Shown in pieces: positions 1-13,100 of a stretch of DNA of 64,000 nt. The stretch lies in assembly GCA_017991835.1 (NCBI GenBank), contig JAGOPY010000002.1, positions 62,001-126,000 of the forward strand, in the 5' to 3' direction. The DNA is from Bacteroidales bacterium. Its GTDB lineage: Bacteria; Bacteroidota; Bacteroidia; Bacteroidales; JAGOPY01. A model generated the notes under the pieces. It made no database searches, was not told where the DNA came from, and was given only the letters and a program-made list of their open reading frames with translations. Both the position numbers and the translations under genes were made by a program. Every line of letters begins with the position of its first letter. The first letter of the stretch is position 1.

Positions 1-76
1 TATCTTCATGATCCTTTTTGCCGCTGTATTGCGCTACAGAAGAGTATTCTAATAATAGATATTTAAATATTTGCAG

Positions 77-110
77 AGAGTGTCTCGTTTACCGGGGCAC
101 TCTTTTTTTT
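77..110 (+). terminator. Rho-independent terminator of an upstream gene
   Basis: An 11-bp stem (arms 77-87 and 93-103, with two G-U pairs) is followed by a run of eight T. It lies before the GH2 gene, so it probably ends a transcript that enters from outside the window. Positions 1-76 hold no supportable gene. Confidence 0.65.
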
Positions 111-136
111 ATTTTTATCCAAAATATCCGCGATAA

Positions 137-3310
<3,174 letters not shown>

Positions 3311-3317
3311 AAAAAAT

Positions 3318-5693
3318 ATGAAAAAGATACTGATACCTCTGATTATAATTTCAGTTTCTATTTTTGGATGTACGGGTGATAAAAAGGAAAAAGCAACCCG
3401 GCCCGATATTATCCCGATACCCATGAACTACAGCATGGGTGAAGGTAACTTTACCCTTAACCGGAAAACCGACATTTTTATCAGCCTGGCAGATAATTAC
3501 TTAAAGGATGTGGCAGTTCTGTTGCAGGAAAGGATAGCTTTACTTACCGGATCGGAACCCGAGATTAATATTCTGACGGGTGAGCAGCCCAAAAACTCAA
3601 TCCTGCTGCGCCTGGATGGCTCTATTTCAATTGAAGCCGGCCTGGAAGGATATAAATTATCGGTCGAGCGTTCAAGGATAGTGATCAGTGCACCGCAACC
3701 CGCCGGTATCTTTTACGGGATGCAGACGATCTTTCAGCTTTTACCCCCTTCGGCCTTCACAGCCGGTAATAGCAAAGCGGGACTGGAGGATGTGAAATGG
3801 ACCGTTCCTTGTGTTGAGATTACAGACAAACCCGCTTTTGCCTGGAGAGGTATGCACCTGGATGTCTCCCGCCATTTCTTTCCCAGGGAATTCATCTTAA
3901 AATATATCGATATGATCGCCATGCACAAGATGAATGTCTTTCACTGGCATCTTACCGATGATAATGGCTGGCGTATTCAAATCGATAAATACCCGCTGCT
4001 GACGGAGGTCTCGGCCTGGAGAGCCGACCGTAGCGACATTCCCTGGAACGAAAGGGCGCCGCAGCGACCGGGCGAGAAAGCAACCTATGGCGGTTTTTAT
4101 ACCAAGGAAGATATCCGGGAGATCGTTGAATATGCCAGGCGGCGGTTCATAACGGTCGTACCTGAGATTGAAATGCCGGGCCACACCTCGGAAGTGTTCG
4201 CTGCTTATCCGCAATTTTCATGCACAGGCGAGAGAACAACCGTACAAACCGGATCCTACTGGCCGAATGAGGATATTTTTTGTGCAGGTAAGGAGGAAAC
4301 TTTCCGGTTTATTGAAGATGTCCTGGATGAGGTCATCGCAATGTTCCCATCGCCTTATATACATATCGGAGGCGATGAAGCCGATAAAACGGCCTGGAAG
4401 AAATGCACCGACTGTCAGTCGAGGATCAGGAAGGAAGGACTCTCAGGCGTGGATGAACTGCAAAGCTATTTTGTGAAAAGGATCGAGCGTTACATAAAAT
4501 CCAAAGGACGAATCCTGATCGGCTGGGACGAGATTTTGGAGGGTGGTCTTGCTCCTGATGCCACCGTGATGTCGTGGAGAGGCTTTGAAGGAGGGATCGA
4601 TGCTGCCAGGCAGGGGCATAAAGTGGTCATGTGCCCGACATCTTATTGCTATTTCGATTATTACCAGGCAAATCCCGATTTTCAACCCCCTGCTATCGGT
4701 GGGTTGATTACCCTGAAAAAGGTCTATTCATTCAGGCCAAAGCCTTCAGAACTTTCTCCGGAGGAACAAAAGCTAATTCTCGGGGCCCAGGGAAATCTTT
4801 GGACAGAATATGTCCCTGAACCGGATCATGCTGAATATATGGTTCTTCCCAGAATGACGGCCCTCGCGGAAGTCCTGTGGAGCCCCGAGCCTTTACTGGT
4901 TTGGGATGATTTCAAGGAACGCCTGCTGACCCAGAATAAGCGCTTTGGTGCGATGGAAGCGAATTATTTTAAAGGGTCGGGAAGAGTAGACGCCACTGCA
5001 GTTTTTAACAAGGATGATATACCCTATGCCATCAAACTTGAAACGGAAAAGGATGGCACTAAAATTTATTATACGCTGGATGGGTACACACCCGATAAAA
5101 GGTCGTTCATGTATAAAAATCCCGTTGCCATTACGAATAATGTTACTTTGAAAGCCGTTGCCTATAAAGGGGATAAACAGCTGGAACTGCCGGTGGAATA
5201 TAGTATTAAATTCCATAAAGGAGTGGGCAAAAACGTTTCGTATAATTTGAATTACAGCGAAAGATATACCGGTGGCGGCGGTTATGCCCTCGTCGATGGC
5301 CTTAGGGGATCGCTTGACTATAACGATGGATTCTGGCAGGGTTGGAATGGGAGAAATGCCGATTTTGTCATTTCCCTGGGCGATGAATTTTATTTTAAAA
5401 ATATTTCGGCAACCTTTCTTCTGGATCAAAAACGATGGATCTTTTACCCGGAAGTGGTCAATTTTTATGTGTCGGATGATGGTAAGAATTTTCAGAAGAT
5501 TGGATCTATCCGTCATTTGATCGATATGAACGACCCGGCTGCCCAGACCAATGACTTTACGGTAAAGATCAGCCAACCCCTGAAAGTTAAATTCCTCAGG
5601 ATAGAAGCGGTGAATATTGGAGTATGCCCGGACTGGCATCCCTATCATGGCGAGAAGTCCTGGATATTTCTTGATGAAGTGGTTTTGAATTAG
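3318..5693 (+). CDS. GH20 beta-N-acetylhexosaminidase lipoprotein
   Basis: A 791-residue family 20 hexosaminidase that releases terminal beta-GlcNAc or beta-GalNAc. The first 18 residues form a lipoprotein signal with lipobox Cys18 (IFGC), so the enzyme is membrane anchored. A GH20b-like N-terminal domain precedes the TIM barrel, where the catalytic pair Asp353-Glu354 sits in HIGGDEADKTAW (substrate-assisted mechanism of this family). The C-terminal third looks like a chitobiase-type Ig/FN3 domain followed by an F5/8 type C (discoidin) carbohydrate-binding domain. It lies between the GH2 gene (7-bp gap) and a putative glycosidase (23-bp gap). The released N-acetylhexosamine could feed the transporter and kinase genes at 20747-24075. 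Confidence 0.93.
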   Translation: MKKILIPLIIISVSIFGCTGDKKEKATRPDIIPIPMNYSMGEGNFTLNRKTDIFISLADNYLKDVAVLLQERIALLTGSEPEINILTGEQPKNSILLRLDGSISIEAGLEGYKLSVERSRIVISAPQPAGIFYGMQTIFQLLPPSAFTAGNSKAGLEDVKWTVPCVEITDKPAFAWRGMHLDVSRHFFPREFILKYIDMIAMHKMNVFHWHLTDDNGWRIQIDKYPLLTEVSAWRADRSDIPWNERAPQRPGEKATYGGFYTKEDIREIVEYARRRFITVVPEIEMPGHTSEVFAAYPQFSCTGERTTVQTGSYWPNEDIFCAGKEETFRFIEDVLDEVIAMFPSPYIHIGGDEADKTAWKKCTDCQSRIRKEGLSGVDELQSYFVKRIERYIKSKGRILIGWDEILEGGLAPDATVMSWRGFEGGIDAARQGHKVVMCPTSYCYFDYYQANPDFQPPAIGGLITLKKVYSFRPKPSELSPEEQKLILGAQGNLWTEYVPEPDHAEYMVLPRMTALAEVLWSPEPLLVWDDFKERLLTQNKRFGAMEANYFKGSGRVDATAVFNKDDIPYAIKLETEKDGTKIYYTLDGYTPDKRSFMYKNPVAITNNVTLKAVAYKGDKQLELPVEYSIKFHKGVGKNVSYNLNYSERYTGGGGYALVDGLRGSLDYNDGFWQGWNGRNADFVISLGDEFYFKNISATFLLDQKRWIFYPEVVNFYVSDDGKNFQKIGSIRHLIDMNDPAAQTNDFTVKISQPLKVKFLRIEAVNIGVCPDWHPYHGEKSWIFLDEVVLN

Positions 5694-5716
5694 TTCATGA
5701 ATTTGATTATTGCAGA

Positions 5717-7666
5717 ATGAAAAAATTATTCTTGATTGTTCTCCTGCTGTCGGGAAGCCTTTCGGGACCGGCACAGGCTGATATCTCAGGCTATATGGCT
5801 ATGCCCAGGCTGAATTATTATACAAACGAAGAGATTGGAGAGATTATAGTTATTACTCCCGGACAATTGATCGGGAAAAAAGTAACTGTTGACCTTGTCT
5901 TTGAATATGAATTTCTGAACAGGGGATTTGTAGTGGTTCCCGGAGCCTTAACCACCGTACCCTTCGAGATGAAGAGGTTAAGGGAAGGTGAAAATGAGAT
6001 CACCGTATCTTTTTACGAAAATGATAAATGGACCGATTCCAGGAAGGTTTACCTGAGCATCCGGCCAAACAGGGAAAATGCGGTCAAGGTGGATCAGGCA
6101 ACAGGTGGGCTGTTTGTTTCCGGGCTCCCTTACTTCCCGGCAGGTTTCTTTGCCGGCTTTCCTGTTAATCCGGACTTACCCGGGCAGGAGGCTGTAAATG
6201 GTTTCAATATGATTTCACCTTACCAGGATTTGAATAAAAAGACATTTAAGCAACGGAAAGCTTATATGGACCGTTGCGCCGATCTCGGAATGCGGATCAG
6301 CTATAACGTTAGCGGTGGTATTTACGGAGGAAGGGATGAAAGTTGCGGGCAACAGGAAAACACCAAGCCATTTAACAAGGAGCGGTTAAAGAAAGAGATT
6401 CTGGCCATGCGCGACCATCCGGCGCTTTTGAGCTGGTATATTGCCGAAGAACCTGACAGTCGGGATATTCCGGCTGATTCGCTGGCGATGTATTACCATC
6501 TTATCAGGGAACTTGATCCCTATCACCCGGTTAGCATGATGGTTTCTACTCCACGAAAAGCCGGTACCTACCTGGGCGTCACCGATATTATCCTGATCAA
6601 CCCGAATCCCATTCCCTACGGGACTATCCGGGAGGTTTACGATTATACGAGGATTGCGGTCGGTAAATCCTGGCCCGGCAAACCGGTTTGGATTGTACCG
6701 CAGGCCTTCGGTGGCAACAGGATGTGGAGCCGCGAACCTAATGCAGCGGAAGTCCGGGCTATGACCTATATGGCTATTATCCACGGAGCTACGGGTGTTC
6801 AGTTTACTTTGAGGGAACCGCCAAACAGCTTTCCAAAATCGACGGCAACATGGGGTGAATGTAGCAGGATAGCCATGGAACTGGCTGAATTGACTTCCGA
6901 TCTGCTTTCACCTCATCCGGCGCCGAGGGTTCTGGCCAGTGAGGCAGGTATTCACGCCCGGGCATGGAACAGGCGCGGAATGGTCACCATTGCCATAGTT
7001 AATGAAAAGAATGAGCCGTTGAATTTTTCGCTGGAGATGGAAGATTTCAATGTTTCGGTGATGGCGGATATTTTGTTTGAGAACCGGAAAGTTGCCATCG
7101 TGGAAGGAATTATTAAAGATGTGATTGATGGCTATGGTACCCGGATTTACCGTTTTGATGCCAGGCAGAGAACCGGGCAGGAAATCCTGCCTGATCCGCA
7201 GAATCTCACGACCGATCCGGGTTTTGAGGACATGACCACAGCCGGAGTACCTTCGGCCTGTTATGCCTATCCCGGGGCCGATCCCGGATGCACTTATTTC
7301 ACGGATCCCCGGCGCCATTACGAAGGCGATCATTCCCTGAGGATGAATAATCCTTCTGCCGGGCCCGGAAATCTGCTGAGTTTTTACCCGGTCAATGTCG
7401 ATTCGGCCATGACCTATACGGTCAGCATTATGGCCCGGAGCGGACCCTCGCCGAATAAGTCCGGTGGGAAGAAAGGGGGACCGGTCAGGTTCAGGCTTGC
7501 CTTCGGGCCTGCAGACCAGGTTTTTGAGTGCACAACAGCCTGGGAGAAATATGAAATTAAAGGAATTAAGCTGGATGGGGCCAGCCCGGCACAGGTTTCT
7601 CCCGAATTGGAGTTGATTGGTAAAGGAACAGCCTGGTTCGATCTCATACAGGTCGTTGCCGAATAA
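5717..7666 (+). CDS. Exported TIM-barrel protein, putative glycosidase
   Basis: A 649-residue protein that I cannot place in a named GH family. It has a signal peptide (about residues 1-20), a beta-rich N-terminal region, and from about residue 130 to 410 a segment with the look of a GH clan-A TIM barrel: HPALLSWYIAEEPD resembles the acid/base strand of GH2/5/42-type enzymes, and a later QFTLREPPN segment could hold a nucleophile. From about residue 495 there is a carbohydrate-binding-like beta-sandwich of the CBM4/9 or PCMD look (DPGFEDMTTAG start). It is third in an operon with GH2 and GH20 enzymes, which supports a role in degrading the same glycan. Catalysis is inferred, not demonstrated. 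Confidence 0.75.
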   Translation: MKKLFLIVLLLSGSLSGPAQADISGYMAMPRLNYYTNEEIGEIIVITPGQLIGKKVTVDLVFEYEFLNRGFVVVPGALTTVPFEMKRLREGENEITVSFYENDKWTDSRKVYLSIRPNRENAVKVDQATGGLFVSGLPYFPAGFFAGFPVNPDLPGQEAVNGFNMISPYQDLNKKTFKQRKAYMDRCADLGMRISYNVSGGIYGGRDESCGQQENTKPFNKERLKKEILAMRDHPALLSWYIAEEPDSRDIPADSLAMYYHLIRELDPYHPVSMMVSTPRKAGTYLGVTDIILINPNPIPYGTIREVYDYTRIAVGKSWPGKPVWIVPQAFGGNRMWSREPNAAEVRAMTYMAIIHGATGVQFTLREPPNSFPKSTATWGECSRIAMELAELTSDLLSPHPAPRVLASEAGIHARAWNRRGMVTIAIVNEKNEPLNFSLEMEDFNVSVMADILFENRKVAIVEGIIKDVIDGYGTRIYRFDARQRTGQEILPDPQNLTTDPGFEDMTTAGVPSACYAYPGADPGCTYFTDPRRHYEGDHSLRMNNPSAGPGNLLSFYPVNVDSAMTYTVSIMARSGPSPNKSGGKKGGPVRFRLAFGPADQVFECTTAWEKYEIKGIKLDGASPAQVSPELELIGKGTAWFDLIQVVAE

Positions 7667-7678
7667 GCAGGTTTCCGC

Positions 7679-8236
7679 TCAATTATTGGCTGTTTCAAGT
7701 GCAGTCATGGCAGTTAATGCTATTTCCGCAAACTCATCCAGCGGAATCCCTATCAGCTCACATTCCATAATATTCTCCCGCCTGACAGATGCGGCAAAAG
7801 CCTTTTCCTTCATTCTTTTAACAACGCTCTTCGGTTTGACGCTGGCGATTTTTTTATCAGGATAGACCAGGGAAGTAGCCACGATCAGGCCGGTGATCGT
7901 TTCGCCGGCAGCCAGGGCATGATGGAACTCCGCTGTGCGTGGCTGGCTCGTAGCTATTTCGTTGTGTAACTTTATGGCCTCAACTACATCCGTATCAACG
8001 CCCATTTCAGAAAGAATCCGGGCTGTTTCAAGCCCATGGACATACGGATCGGCGTTAGTGATTTCAACGTCGAGGTCGTGCAGCAGTCCTGCCTGCCCCC
8101 ATTGTTCCTCATCTCTTCCGAGCCTGCGGGCTAATGCACGCATAACAGCTTCAGAGGCAAGAGAATGAAAGATCATCCGTTCGTTTTTAATATATTGATG
8201 CAGAAGATCGGTGGCTTGATGACGAGGGAGGAGCAT
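7679..8236 (-). CDS. HD-domain (HDIG) phosphohydrolase-like protein
   Basis: A 185-residue cytoplasmic protein of the HDIG subfamily of the HD superfamily. The His-Asp doublet is His53-Asp54 (GLLHDLD), with His24 as a likely further metal ligand and conserved HALAAGETITGLIVA downstream. Family members are metal-dependent phosphohydrolases, but the substrate is unknown. A TAnnTTTG -7 promoter element lies 18 bp upstream of the ATG, so it is transcribed as a single gene. It is convergent with the glycosidase operon and its 5' side faces the repeat cluster that leads into the defence island. Confidence 0.85.
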   Translation of the reverse strand: MLLPRHQATDLLHQYIKNERMIFHSLASEAVMRALARRLGRDEEQWGQAGLLHDLDVEITNADPYVHGLETARILSEMGVDTDVVEAIKLHNEIATSQPRTAEFHHALAAGETITGLIVATSLVYPDKKIASVKPKSVVKRMKEKAFAASVRRENIMECELIGIPLDEFAEIALTAMTALETANN

Positions 8237-8253
8237 AGGTTTTAAGTTTGGGA

Positions 8254-8261
8254 CAAAATTA
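8254..8261 (-). promoter_or_regulatory. Promoter -7 element for the HD-domain gene
   Basis: TAATTTTG on the minus strand matches the Bacteroidetes -7 consensus TAnnTTTG, 18 bp before the ATG at 8236. No clear -33 TTTG is seen because GC-rich repeat A occupies that position. Confidence 0.5.
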
Positions 8262-8263
8262 AT

Positions 8264-8310
8264 AAAAACTCACCCCCCGGCCCCCTCTCTTCAGGAAGAG
8301 AGGGGGAGGG
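8264..8310 (+). repeat. GC-rich hairpin repeat, copy A
   Basis: It starts with CTCACCCCCCGG and continues into a perfect 10-bp hairpin (CCCCCTCTCT / AGAGAGGGGG). Copy B at 8731 is nearly identical in the same orientation, and copy C at 8855 is inverted. Copies A and B tightly bracket the DUF559 gene. Confidence 0.85.
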
Positions 8311-8712
8311 TTATTGGAGCAGAGCATTGATGATCTTATTCTTGACATTATTTATATCTTTCAATTCTTCATTTTTTATTCTTAAAATGCGGAGACCTTT
8401 TTGCTTTAGAATAAAATCTCTTTGTTCATCATAATCTACCTGAATTTTATGAATTGGGCCATCGATTTCAATAACTAATCTAGCCTCTGCACAATAAAAG
8501 TCCGCCACAAAATACCAGGGCTTTTTATAAAAATAATAAACGATGGGATGCTGCCGGAGGAACTTTTTCCCATCCAATTTTCTGTTCCTGACTAATTCCC
8601 ATGTTATTGCTTCAGATTCTGTTTGATTCCGGCGCAATTCCCTGACATGCGATTTGATCCGCTCCCGCCAGCTTTGCTTCTCGCGGCCAATATTTCTCAG
8701 ATCCTTTACCAT
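8311..8712 (-). CDS. DUF559 family endonuclease-like protein
   Basis: A 133-residue protein of the DUF559 family, related to very-short-patch-repair and PD-(D/E)XK nucleases. Candidate active-site residues fit the fold: Asp71 (ADFYC), Glu82 and Asp84 (VIEIDG), His88. The conserved N-terminal pattern (TESEAITWELVRNRKLDGKK) is also present. The role is unknown; DNA nicking is inferred from the fold. The gene lies exactly between two direct copies of a GC-rich hairpin repeat: its stop codon abuts copy A and its start is 18 bp from copy B. It may therefore be cargo of a small mobile unit. Length is normal for the family and there is no sign of decay. Confidence 0.85.
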   Translation of the reverse strand: MVKDLRNIGREKQSWRERIKSHVRELRRNQTESEAITWELVRNRKLDGKKFLRQHPIVYYFYKKPWYFVADFYCAEARLVIEIDGPIHKIQVDYDEQRDFILKQKGLRILRIKNEELKDINNVKNKIINALLQ

Positions 8713-8730
8713 ATGTTAGTTTTTTAAATT

Positions 8731-8781
8731 AAAAACTCACCCCCCGGCCCCCTCTCTACAGGAAGAGAGGGGGAGGATTAT
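8731..8781 (+). repeat. GC-rich hairpin repeat, copy B
   Basis: A direct copy of repeat A, preceded by the same AAAAACTCACC and differing mainly in the hairpin loop (tacagg against ttcagg). The 10-bp stem is intact. It lies just upstream of the DUF559 start codon. Confidence 0.85.
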
Positions 8782-8854
8782 AAATTACATGTCTATACCT
8801 CTTTATCCGGTTTTTAAGAAAATATACCCGGTGGAAGCAAAAAAATTTCACGTA

Positions 8855-8908
8855 AAAAACTTCACCCCCTCTCTTTCCCAAAGAGAGGGGGCCGGGGGGT
8901 GAGTTTGT
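8855..8908 (-). repeat. GC-rich hairpin repeat, copy C (inverted)
   Basis: The reverse complement of the A/B unit: the stem (CCCCCTCTCT / AGAGAGGGGG) is followed by GCCGGGGGGTGAG. It abuts the left arm of the large inverted repeat. Together 8713-9292 is non-coding: copies B and C, a ~75-bp linker, the left arm, and the promoter region of the island. Confidence 0.8.
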
Positions 8909-8913
8909 GAAAT

Positions 8914-9190
8914 CATTGTCCATTGCGCATTGGCCATTTTCCATGTGATTTTTCATTTTGCGTTTTGCGTTTTTCATTTTGCATGGCATGTCCCGTTTTT
9001 CATTTTGCAATGTCTGATGTCTATTGTTCTTCTATGCACAATGGACAATGGAAAATGCACAATGGACAATGTTTTACCCCGGACGGGTTCCACATTTGTA
9101 GCGATAAGGAATGCCCATAGCAATCTCCCCTCCCTTGTTGTTCCCGGATCAAGGTGTTCAGGTCTGCACGGGAGGGGATGGGGGTGGGTT
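8914..9190 (+). repeat. Left arm of the ~280-bp inverted repeat around the island
   Basis: A composite repeat. From the outside in it has an AT-rich array built on tccattg/ttttgcatt words, a conserved middle with GGTTCCACATTTGTAGCGA, and an inner palindromic part (CTCCCCTCCC ... GGGAGGGGATGGGG). Read by eye it aligns along its whole length with the reverse complement of 19043-19333. Short ORFs within it are not believable genes. Confidence 0.85.
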
Positions 9191-9292
9191 GTTAAATAAA
9201 ATCGGATAATTCTTCACGTCAGACCATGCATTTACCTGCTATTATGCTTATTTTTACCAAAACGACCAATTTATATAACACCCTAATATTCA

Positions 9293-10177
9293 ATGCAATC
9301 GTTTAAATTTTCCGGTCACGAAACCTTTACCTGCAAGCAATTCTGGCTAAAGAAAGGAGTTGATTTTCTTTTAGCAGGCAATAGTTTCAATGATGAGGAT
9401 GCCGTTGTTAAATTGGGTGTTGGTAAGAATATGGTATCCTCAATCCGGTTTTGGCTTAAGGCATTTGGATTAGTTGATGAAAATGACAACTTGACCGAAA
9501 TGGCCAAGATGATTTTTGAAGATCGCGGTTATGATCCTTATTTAGAGGATATTGGCACTATTTGGATTCTGCATTATTTGCTTGTTACACAGAATTATGC
9601 GTCAGTGTATAATCTGCTTTTTAACCAGTTTCTGAAAGAAAGGAATGAGTTCACCAAGAATCATCTCGTTGGGTTTCTGAAAAGGATTACAGGTGACCGT
9701 AATCATAACTCGTACTCAGAAAAGACATTCGAGCCGGATGTTAGTGTTTTTTTAAGAAGTTACCTGGTATCGAACAGGGCATTAGTAAAAGCCAACATTG
9801 AAGAGGATTTTGCATCACTTTTTATTGATCTGCAATTAATTGAAAGAGTGGTAAAGACAGATGATGAACTTGCCAAAGAAGAATATTATCTTATGTCAAA
9901 AAAGAAGCGACCATCTTTACCGCCTCTGATCTTATTATGGGCGGTCGTTAATAAATATGGAACGGAAGCCAATATAACATTGAATGAACTTTTTTCGGAT
10001 AACAATTCGATTGGAAATGTGTTTCTTTTAAGTAAGGATGATATTTATGAAAAGATGGAAATAATCGCTGCGAAATACTCGCAGGTAACTTTTTCTCAAA
10101 CTGCAGGTAATTATTTATTACATATCGATAAAGCTCCCGACACACTACAGTTGATCAGGAATTATTATGAAAAGTAA
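9293..10177 (+). CDS. DUF4007 protein, SspB-like (phosphorothioation nickase candidate)
   Basis: A 294-residue DUF4007 protein. The family start is recognisable: FSGHETFTCKQFWLKKG, then VKLGVGKNMVSSIRFWLKA, which looks like a DNA-binding helical segment at about residues 40-60. DUF4007 proteins occur beside P-loop ATPases and PAPS-reductase-like proteins in the Ssp phosphorothioation system, where SspB nicks DNA for sulfur incorporation. The present context matches: the next gene overlaps by 11 bp and encodes an SspC-like ATPase, followed by an SspD-like protein. A weak TATTTTTA -7 candidate lies at 9249-9256. Assignment to SspB rests on family and synteny. Nicking activity is inferred. Confidence 0.8.
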   Translation: MQSFKFSGHETFTCKQFWLKKGVDFLLAGNSFNDEDAVVKLGVGKNMVSSIRFWLKAFGLVDENDNLTEMAKMIFEDRGYDPYLEDIGTIWILHYLLVTQNYASVYNLLFNQFLKERNEFTKNHLVGFLKRITGDRNHNSYSEKTFEPDVSVFLRSYLVSNRALVKANIEEDFASLFIDLQLIERVVKTDDELAKEEYYLMSKKKRPSLPPLILLWAVVNKYGTEANITLNELFSDNNSIGNVFLLSKDDIYEKMEIIAAKYSQVTFSQTAGNYLLHIDKAPDTLQLIRNYYEK

Positions 10178-13100
10178 AACCTATACTCCTTCGGTTAATA
10201 TAATAAGGGACTTTGATGAGGAGATAAACTATATCTCTACTCCAAATGCTCAAAACATTTATAATCAAATTGTTTCTAACTATCAAAAGGGTAGTAGGTC
10301 ATTTTCTGTTATTGGTTCTTATGGATCAGGGAAATCAAGTTTTATTGTTGCATTAGAACAATCGCTTAATGGAACTAACCATATCTTTAAGCGGGCTCGG
10401 CTTTTTCGAGATGTTGATGAATTTCATTTTATTAACCTCATCGGCGAGCATAAATCAATTATCCAGGCTTTCAATGAATTGTTAAAACTTGATTCGAAAT
10501 CAAATGATACAGGAAAAGTACTGGAAGGTTTAAAAAATTATCTTAATGATTTAAAAAACAAAGGATTAGTTATTGTAATTGATGAATTTGGCAAATTCCT
10601 TGAATTTGCTGCAAAGAACAATCCGGAAAAAGAATTGTACTTTCTCCAACAATTGGCCGAGTTCGTTAATTCTAAAAAGCATGAGGTAATTTTCATCACG
10701 GTCCTTCATAAAAATTTCAACGCATATTCCTTGGAACTTACACAGAACCAGATTGACGAATGGAATAAGGTTAAAGGAAGGTTTGTTGAATTAAATTTTA
10801 ATGAACCGGTTGAACAGCTATTATTTTTAGCCGCTGAGAAGATTGCAGAGTATGGATTTGTAATAAATGATACTGAAGAGCTGGAAAAAGTTCATTGTAG
10901 CATCAGTGAAGCAAAATTGTATCCATTGAAGGAATTTGATTCCCTTGATTTTAGTAATCGAATCTATCCCTTTGACTTATTATCAGCTTCAATCTTGACC
11001 CTCGCTTTACAAGAGTATGGACAAAATGAAAGGTCACTCTTCTCCTTCATTGAAACTGAGGAAGAATTTGGATTAAACGGATTTAATAAAGAAAGTAACC
11101 CATTCTACAATATTGCGTGTGTTTATGATTATTTAAACTACTATCATTTCTCAATCATTTCTACCAAATATAATCCTTATTTAAACCAATGGAATTCAAT
11201 ACGATCAGCTTTAGACAGGATTGAAGTGCGAATGCCAAAGCTGGCAATGGATGCAGGGAAATTGATTAAAACCATTGGCTTGCTTAACATTTTTGCCAAT
11301 AAGGGAGGAACTATTGATGATGAATTTATTAATCTTTATGGAAAATATTCTTTAGGAATTAATAACCCTAAAGAAATTATAAATCAATTAGTTAAATTCA
11401 AAATAGTCAGGCATTCGCATTATGATAACCGATTTAAGCTTTTTCATGGAACCGACCTGGATTTTGAACTGGCAATCAATGAGGCCGGTAATCTAATAGA
11501 ACGAGTTAAGGACACAAGTTTTTATCTGAATAACTATTTTGATTTTCCTGTTATAATGGCCAAAGCTGCTTCATTTATTACGGGAACGCCAAGGATGTTT
11601 AGCTTTAAGATTAGTAATGAGCCAGTTAAGGAGGTGCCTGAAGATGAATTGGATGGTTTTATCAATCTGATTTTTAATGATAAGATTTCCGAAAATAAAA
11701 TAAGAGAGCATTCTTCACAAGTGGAAGATGCTGTTTTACATGGTTTGTTCACTAATACAAGCAAGATAGAAGATACGATCTTTGAACTGGAAAAGATAAA
11801 ACGGGTTATTGAGGATAATGCCGATGACATAATTGCACTGCAAGAGCTTGAAAATATTAAATCACACTATAGAAATTTGCTTAACCACTATGTCCTGGAT
11901 GGATTGTATTCAGGTGATCAAACTGTTAAATGGTTTTTTCAGGGGAATTTAATACCTGTATCTAACCAGAAGGCATTTAATAACTTATTGTCTTTTATTT
12001 GTAATGAGGTTTATTCCTCTACGCCTATTTTTAGGAATGAGCTTGTAAACAAGACTAAAATTTCGGGATCAATTTCAATTGCGCGAAAAAATCTGATATC
12101 CGGTTTGTTGGAAGAGATGCCGAAAGAGAACCTGAATTTTGATGATCAGAGGTTTCCACCTGAGAAATCTATATTTCTATCCTTGATAAAAGGTTCAGGA
12201 ATATGGAATTGCAAGGACGGCAAATGGCAATTAACAGCCCCTACTTCCCCATCCTTTCAACGATTATGGTTAGGTAGTCTGGAATTTCTGGAAAGTTGCC
12301 GTGATGAGAGGAAATCACTATTGGAATTTTCTGAGTACTTAAAACGAAGGCCTTATAAACTAAAGCAAGGATTTGTCGATTTCTGGCTTCCCGTTTTTTT
12401 AATTGCTAATAAAAATGACTTTGCTCTCTTTCAAAGAGGAAGGTCAGACGATCAAATTACTTTCTTACCCAATCTCAATGATGAGATTCTTGACTTGATT
12501 AACAAGATTCCGCAAGATTTCTATATTAAGAAGTTTGACTTGACACCGGCCAGGCTTGAATTGTTTAATAAATACAGGGAAATCTTAAATCAGATTGAAC
12601 AAGAAAGATTTACAAATGCATCCTTTATTGAAACGTTTAAACCTTTTGTGATTTTTTACAAATCCCTCTCAGTTTATGCAATAAGCACAAGGAACCTTTC
12701 CGAAAAATCCAGAAACTTAAGACAAGCCATTGCCAATGCTGTTGATCCTGAAATTACCTTTTTCGAGGAATTCCCCAATGCATTGGGTTTCAATACTGTT
12801 GAATTACTTGAGAAACAGGAAGCTATCGAGAACTTTGCCATTTCAATAAAGGAGTGTGTGCAGGAGATTAATGGAGCCTTAGATGTTTTGATTGAAGATA
12901 TTGAAACTTACATCAATACCGAAATATTTGGCGAGGATTTAGTTTTTCCGGAAAATAAAGTTGCCTTCAGTCACAGATTCGCAAAACTAAAAACAGACCG
13001 GATTCAACCAAAGTACAATGTCTTTTTCAAACGCTTAGTTTCTATATTGGATAATAAGAAGGCCTGGATAAATTCTCTTTGTCAGGCTATTCTTGGTAAA

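Noticed and set aside
4893..5774. 293-residue ORF on the minus strand
   Set aside because: It lies antisense to the GH20 gene and the start of the next gene. It has no family pattern, whereas the plus-strand product is a clear enzyme.
8923..9321. Short ORFs within the repeat arms (both ends)
   Set aside because: They translate AT-rich word arrays and are mirrored in the other arm; no independent evidence of coding.
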